Origin: Deltaproteobacteria bacterium
GTDB lineage: Bacteria; Bdellovibrionota_C; UBA2361; JAAYZI01
Assembly (NCBI GenBank): GCA_012514925.1
Contig: JAAYZI010000325.1
Location: 1-7,068 of the forward strand
Direction: 5' to 3'
DNA: 7,068 nucleotides
Shown here: positions 5,159-7,068 of the stretch, piece by piece
Layout: every line of letters starts with the position of its first letter
Numbering within the stretch: position 1 is the first letter of the stretch
The notes under the pieces: model-generated
Databases searched by the model: none
What the model was told of the DNA's origin: nothing
The model's input: only the letters and a program-made list of their open reading frames with translations
Program-made: the position numbers and the translations under genes

Positions 5159-5232
5159 ATATATTAGACGAAACTCCATAGAGGTTTTGCCTAGCATATT
5201 CAGCGAGTTATAAATGGTACTGATAAGAATTT
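5126..5232. repeat. 107-nt quasi-palindrome over the 3' end of cca
   Basis: Arms 5126-5177 and 5181-5232 fold back around ATA. The outer 28 bp (5126-5153 with 5205-5232) match perfectly. The inner 24 positions hold eight non-Watson-Crick pairs, four G-T and four A-C, every one of transition type. The left arm encodes the last ten codons and the stop of cca, and the right arm ends ten nt before the next start codon. There is no T-run after it and no obvious target-site duplication (CCACG on the left, CCTGA on the right). It may be a foldback, a MITE-like insertion, or an RNA hairpin that protects or ends the cca mRNA. Confidence 0.92.
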
Positions 5233-5241
5233 CCTGATAGC

Positions 5242-5718
5242 ATGCGCCCCATGCTTATCAAACGCTCCCTGCTTCTTATAGCGCTGATGGCGGCTACGGT
5301 TTTGGCTCTGTACGCCTATAACCGTAGCATTCGGCCACTAAAGTCCCCCATGCAGGTAAGGTACGACGAGTGGCTGTCTAACACCGAAAAGATCTTGAGG
5401 TATGAAGGCGCTGAACTTCCTGAGGCTATTGTTAGCCTTGTTTGTAAAGACACAGACCCCGTTCTTAGCTGGGAGCTTAACACCTCAAAAGATGGCGCCA
5501 ATGTCCTACGGTTGCTACGCCTGATTAGTGATGCCAACTTATTCTCTGCGGGCGCATCTCTGTTTAAAAAACACAGCACAGGACCGATCACTCTTAGCGT
5601 TACTACCCCGACTGATACTTTTAAGGCCAATATGCGCCGGGAGGATCTGCTCTCAAGCCCAGCCGGAGCAGTATTTATGAAGCTTGTCGAAGTCTACGCC
5701 ACAGGATCTTCTGGATGA
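5242..5718 (+). CDS. Small membrane-anchored protein of unknown function
   Basis: I do not recognise this 158-residue protein. The N-terminus has basic residues (KR at 7-8) and then a hydrophobic stretch at about 9-25 (SLLLIALMAATVLALYAY), read as a signal anchor or uncleaved signal peptide. No lipobox Cys follows. The remaining 130 residues are soluble and mixed in character, with alternating strands and helices (ITLSVTTPTDTFKANMRRED, then a C-terminal helix), and probably lie in the periplasm or outside the cell. A single Cys occurs at 68. Two in-frame ATGs, at 5242 and 5251, are possible starts and neither has a Shine-Dalgarno sequence. The 5' region starts ten nt after the cca quasi-palindrome, so the gene may be co-transcribed with cca and translated past the hairpin. 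It is convergent with leuS, and a link between the two is not implied. Confidence 0.7.
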   Translation: MRPMLIKRSLLLIALMAATVLALYAYNRSIRPLKSPMQVRYDEWLSNTEKILRYEGAELPEAIVSLVCKDTDPVLSWELNTSKDGANVLRLLRLISDANLFSAGASLFKKHSTGPITLSVTTPTDTFKANMRREDLLSSPAGAVFMKLVEVYATGSSG

Positions 5719-5766
5719 CTACATCCAAAATGTGATCTCAGGGATCTGCCGAGTTGCAGACCAGTT

Positions 5767-5783
5767 GGGGCTGGGCCAGCCCC
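5767..5783. terminator. GC-rich hairpin between convergent genes
   Basis: GGGGCTG and CAGCCCC form a perfect 7-bp stem around GGC, midway between the converging ends of the 158-residue gene and leuS. Neither side has a T-run, so it lacks the second half of an intrinsic terminator. Its position still suits a bidirectional pause or 3'-end stabiliser. Confidence 0.4.
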
Positions 5784-5804
5784 TCCCCAGTCAAGGCTGT
5801 TCGG

Positions 5805-7068
5805 CTAAGCGCTTCGAATCACATTTACCAGTTTAGGAGCCTTAGTGGCAGAATCAAAAACGGTGATAAACTTATCGCCATCACTAACTTGGTAATTGGT
5901 ACCAGCCATATGCTCGATAATCTGCGCTTTCAAGGCATCTGCGCTAATAGGAACCGGCACCTCCAACGTTGCCCGTTTTTTACCGTTGACCTGCAACACC
6001 ACCGTCACCACGTCCTGTTTCAAAAACGCAGGATCATACTCAGGCCAAGCCTCATACGCCAAACTCTGCGTGTGCCCCAACCGCTGCCACAAATCCTCCG
6101 CCAAATGCGGTGCCATCGGAGAGAGCATGAGCACAAACTTCTCCAAAGTGCTACGACAGACCCGTTCATTGGAGATACCGTTTAAAAACTCCATCAACGT
6201 CGAAACAACGGTATTAAACCTAAGTCCATCTAAATTATCGCTGACCTTTTTGATAGTTTGATGCAGTAGCACCGTAACCGACCTCTGCTCCTGCCCTTCA
6301 GGAACCGCGTCCAAACAACCACCTTCCAGATAGCTGTCAACGTAATTCCAAGCTTTCTTTAGAAACCTGTACACTCCTGAAATGGCGTAAGAGTCCCAAC
6401 TTTTCATAGCTTCAAGCGGGCCCATAAACATCAAAAACATTCTCAGCGTGTCAGCACCATACATCTCAACCGTATCATCGGTGGTGATGACATTCCGAAG
6501 CGATTTCGACATTTTTGCAGTAATGCGCTCCAAAATCTCACCGTCCCCCTTATGACGCACTGTTCCAGACGAATCCTCCTCAACCTCATCCAGCGGGATC
6601 AAAATGCCACGCTCGTTCTTGTAAGCGTAACTGACCAACATGCCCTGATTAAATAAACGCTTAAAAGGTTCCTTAGTGGAAACAAAGCCTAAATCATAAA
6701 GCACTTTGTGCCAGAAGCGGGAGTAGAGCAGGTGCAGCACCGCATGTTCCGCGCCGCCCACATACAAATCCACCGGCATCCAAGCTTTTTCAAGCTCCGC
6801 CTCCCAACCACGATCCTGATTGTGTGGGTCTATAAAGCGCAGATAGTACCAGCAAGAACCAGCCCACTGAGGCATCGTGTTCGTTTCCCGCCGCCCGGTT
6901 CGACCAGTTTTCGGATCCTTTACCAGCAGCCAATTTTCGGCTTTAGCAAGGGGAGACTGCCCATCCGAAAAAGGCTTATAATCTTGAACTTCAGGCAGCA
7001 CCAACGGAAGCTCCCCCTCCTCAAGCGCACTGCAGGTGCCGTCATCCCAATGCACAATCGGAATCGGC
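5805..7068 (-). CDS. leuS: Leucyl-tRNA synthetase, C-terminal half (5' partial)
   Basis: Charges tRNA-Leu with leucine in the cytoplasm. The reading frame runs off the right edge. The residues at the edge, PIPIVHWDD, are the conserved 'PIPI(V/I)' segment that precedes the second half of the catalytic domain, so the internal GTG at 7055 is not the start. About 420 residues are present of the 800-870 usual for bacterial LeuRS. Visible parts in order are DYKPFSDGQSPLAKAENWL, MPQWAGSCWYYLRF and VDLYVGGAEHAVLHLLYSRFW of the Rossmann fold. Then comes a leucyl-specific type insertion and the AKMSKS signature (KMSKS at 6501-6515) that stabilises the transition state. The anticodon-binding helices carry SPMAPHLAEDLW, and the C-terminal domain has VVLQVNGKKRATLEVP and ends KLVNVIRSA. 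No defects are seen. Its stop TAG lies 86 nt from the end of the convergent gene. Confidence 0.97.
   Translation of the reverse strand, partial: PIPIVHWDDGTCSALEEGELPLVLPEVQDYKPFSDGQSPLAKAENWLLVKDPKTGRTGRRETNTMPQWAGSCWYYLRFIDPHNQDRGWEAELEKAWMPVDLYVGGAEHAVLHLLYSRFWHKVLYDLGFVSTKEPFKRLFNQGMLVSYAYKNERGILIPLDEVEEDSSGTVRHKGDGEILERITAKMSKSLRNVITTDDTVEMYGADTLRMFLMFMGPLEAMKSWDSYAISGVYRFLKKAWNYVDSYLEGGCLDAVPEGQEQRSVTVLLHQTIKKVSDNLDGLRFNTVVSTLMEFLNGISNERVCRSTLEKFVLMLSPMAPHLAEDLWQRLGHTQSLAYEAWPEYDPAFLKQDVVTVVLQVNGKKRATLEVPVPISADALKAQIIEHMAGTNYQVSDGDKFITVFDSATKAPKLVNVIRSA

Noticed and set aside
5126..5232. Ordinary intrinsic terminator for cca
   Set aside because: The stem is far longer than usual, includes coding sequence, and no T-run follows the right arm.
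5754..6261. Plus-strand reading frames opposite leuS
   Set aside because: They lie wholly or mostly antisense to a well-conserved LeuRS C-terminus and show no family features.

Overview
This is a bacterial chromosomal window. The evidence is a bacterial-type LeuRS, a class II CCA-adding enzyme with an HD domain, tRNA genes with encoded CCA, sigma70-like promoters and short intergenic gaps. Base composition is moderate by eye. I cannot place the organism below domain level. None of the visible starts has a strong Shine-Dalgarno sequence, which may be a trait of the lineage.

Left part (1-2292, + strand): three co-directional genes with short gaps. They are a zinc metallopeptidase of the MA/gluzincin type (5' end outside the window), a GroES/Cpn10-like protein with a basic N-terminal extension and no GroEL beside it, and a XerC/XerD-type tyrosine recombinase with all six catalytic residues. 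A hairpin begins at the recombinase stop codon.

Centre (2293-3799): a well-formed extended -10 promoter drives a stand-alone 160-residue protein. It looks like the C-terminal region 4 of a housekeeping sigma70 factor, split by a Cys/Asn-rich insertion and altered in its DNA-recognition helix. It is followed by three tandem 43-44-nt hairpin repeats. Next, on the minus strand, come tRNA-Ile(GAT) and tRNA-Ala(TGC), transcribed in that order from a TTGACA promoter and without adjacent rRNA genes. The 3' end of tRNA-Ala and its terminator form one arm of a perfect 50-bp inverted repeat with a 2-nt loop.

Right part (3800-7068): cca on the + strand, a 107-nt quasi-palindrome covering its last codons, a small membrane-anchored protein of unknown function, and the C-terminal half of leuS on the minus strand, convergent with it.

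The functional theme of the right half is tRNA supply: two tRNAs, CCA addition or repair, and leucine charging. The points most worth a second look are the rewired sigma-region-4 protein and the series of short-loop foldbacks. Two of these (102 and 107 nt) are similar in size, and each begins inside the 3' end of a gene.
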